Assembly (NCBI GenBank): GCA_030587525.1
Contig: JAUQYW010000118.1
Coordinates: 1-13,330 of the forward strand
From: Candidatus Sigynarchaeota archaeon
Lineage (GTDB): Archaea; Asgardarchaeota; Lokiarchaeia; Sigynarchaeales; Sigynarchaeaceae
Reading direction: 5' to 3'
Length of the DNA: 13,330 bases
This document shows positions 12,705 through 13,330 of this stretch, one piece after another (the first letter of the stretch is position 1; each line of letters opens with the position of its first letter). The notes under the pieces are model-generated. The model ran no database searches, was not told the origin of the DNA, and saw only the letters and a list, made by a program, of their open reading frames with translations. A program made the position numbers and the translations under genes.

Positions 12705-13040
12705 TCAATCGTCGGCCAGCTTGGCAGGCACTTCCTTGAACAGCTCCGCGACCCGCGCCACTTGCTGGTCGAGCGGTATCATGGCAAGCCACCCGATGAA
12801 CTCGTCGAAATCATCCGATGACAAATTCAACCGATCGATGAATTCCCACGTTTCGGGCAGCACGAAGGCGCACACGCGGCCCGATCTCGGCACGACCCAT
12901 GAATCGATATCTGCCATGCAGAATACTATGCGCGAACCGGCATATATACCCGTCTCATCGAAAAGTGGTCGCGCCGCGACGTCTTCTCGTCCCGTGCAAT
13001 CGTGGAGATATGGAGCGGATGAGATGCCATGATGTGCCAT
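12705..13040 (-). CDS. Hypothetical protein, 111 residues, with duplicated C-terminus
   Basis: This is a small acidic soluble protein. The C-terminal third (DDFDEFIGWLAM, then LDQQVARVAELFKEVPAKL) is predicted as two amphipathic helices. The last 22 residues are also encoded, diverged, at 9048-9116. The N-terminal half contains two short strands (SRIVFCMA, RVCAFVLP) but no recognised motif. ATG at 13040 is chosen because a TATA box at 13063-13070 puts the transcription start exactly there, so it should be leaderless. It is followed at once by the 79-codon membrane frame. It may be part of a two-gene unit that exists or existed in two copies around the ATPase gene. Function unknown. Confidence 0.6.
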   Translation of the reverse strand: MAHHGISSAPYLHDCTGREDVAARPLFDETGIYAGSRIVFCMADIDSWVVPRSGRVCAFVLPETWEFIDRLNLSSDDFDEFIGWLAMIPLDQQVARVAELFKEVPAKLADD

Positions 13041-13062
13041 CAGTATTGCGAATCATGCCACC

Positions 13063-13070
13063 ATATTTAA
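13063..13070 (-). promoter_or_regulatory. TATA box of the 111-residue gene
   Basis: The minus strand reads TTAAATAT. Taking its first T as -30 puts +1 on the A of the ATG at 13040. Confidence 0.5.
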
Positions 13071-13088
13071 CCGAAAAGCCCGGGCACG

Positions 13089-13250
13089 CTAGCAAATCGC
13101 CGACCCGATCTTACCCGGTTCGATCCCCGCCTGACGCGCGATCACGAGGCCATCCGTGTCCCCCGAGCGAGTGAGATTTTGCGTTAAATATCCCGGCCAC
13201 CAGCACGCCATTTCATCAGTATTGCCCGAGATATCCCTCGCGCGATTCAT
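13089..13250 (-). CDS. Possible 53-residue protein, weak
   Basis: The ATG at 13250 overlaps the TGA of an upstream frame in ATGA. The C-terminal part (DTDGLVIARQAGIEPGKIG) looks protein-like, but codon use is not decisive. A plus-strand frame open from about 13180 to the right edge is an equal competitor, so only one of them can be real. No family is recognised. Confidence 0.25.
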   Translation of the reverse strand: MNRARDISGNTDEMACWWPGYLTQNLTRSGDTDGLVIARQAGIEPGKIGSAIC

Positions 13251-13330
13251 CCCGCTTTCCCAATTGCTAGCGCGGCGATCCACGCGATGCAGCGGCACGA
13301 CCCCGCCCGCGAGGTGATCACCCGGCGCGC
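13247..13330 (-). CDS. Possible 3' end of a gene cut by the window edge
   Basis: The frame enters from the right edge and gives 27 residues ending in CIAWIAALAIGKAG, then TGA. It overlaps the 53-codon frame's ATG by four bases. Too short to identify, and the plus strand of the same stretch is also open. Confidence 0.2.
   Translation of the reverse strand, partial: ARRVITSRAGSCRCIAWIAALAIGKAG

Noticed and set aside
13090..13140. GGTTCGATCCC resembling a tRNA T-arm
   Set aside because: The bases before the loop (CCCGG) do not pair with those after it (CCCGC), and no anticodon or acceptor stem can be built around it on either strand.
1..13330. CRISPR array, insertion sequence or integrase gene
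   Set aside because: No regularly spaced repeats, terminal inverted repeats with a transposase, or tyrosine/serine recombinase motifs were found on either strand.

Overview
The window is archaeal in style, but the lineage cannot be named from the sequence. The grounds are TATA-like boxes about 25-30 bases upstream of several start codons (leaderless-type promoters at 3016, 4093, 5145 and 13040), a few strong Shine-Dalgarno sites, a RadA-family protein and a DNA primase of the archaeo-eukaryotic (AEP) superfamily. No rRNA, tRNA, CRISPR array, transposase or integrase was found. Most genes are GC-rich and separated by more AT-rich gaps, and many are small and unrecognised. It reads as accessory DNA, such as an integrated plasmid or virus or a genomic island, rather than a core operon.

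Layout. 1-1524: three complete small multi-span membrane proteins and one cut off at the left edge. 1562-5145: a minus-strand block with a RadA-like protein whose Walker A and B motifs are destroyed, a small HTH protein with a repeated 13-bp motif at its predicted transcription start, a 247-residue unknown, and a coupled pair of small cysteine-rich (probably zinc-binding) proteins closed by a hairpin plus T-run. 5404-6318: a plus-strand pair of unknown genes. 6343-6800: fragmentary coding sequence chained by stop/start overlaps. 6824-8524: the AEP primase on the minus strand. 9232-12399: a large AT-rich plus-strand gene for a 1055-residue protein with an N-terminal P-loop ATPase, a helical middle and a C-terminal phosphoribosyltransferase-like domain. 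12465-13330: small minus-strand genes.

The most interesting object is the ATPase-phosphoribosyltransferase protein. It resembles single-polypeptide NTPase-effector architectures proposed for prokaryotic conflict (defence) systems, with the PRTase-CE family the best match for the effector. Its base composition differs sharply from its neighbours. It lies between an intact small gene (12705-13040) and a diverged duplicate of that gene's last 22 codons (9048-9116) in the same orientation. This suggests a cassette inserted next to, or recombined into, a duplicated locus.

The GC-rich block pairs a primase with a RadA-like protein that should not hydrolyse ATP, plus DNA-binding and zinc-binding small proteins. 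This is consistent with a replication or recombination module of a mobile element, but no direct functional link can be seen. The defence role, the mobile-element origin and the inactive ATPase are inferences from motifs and context.
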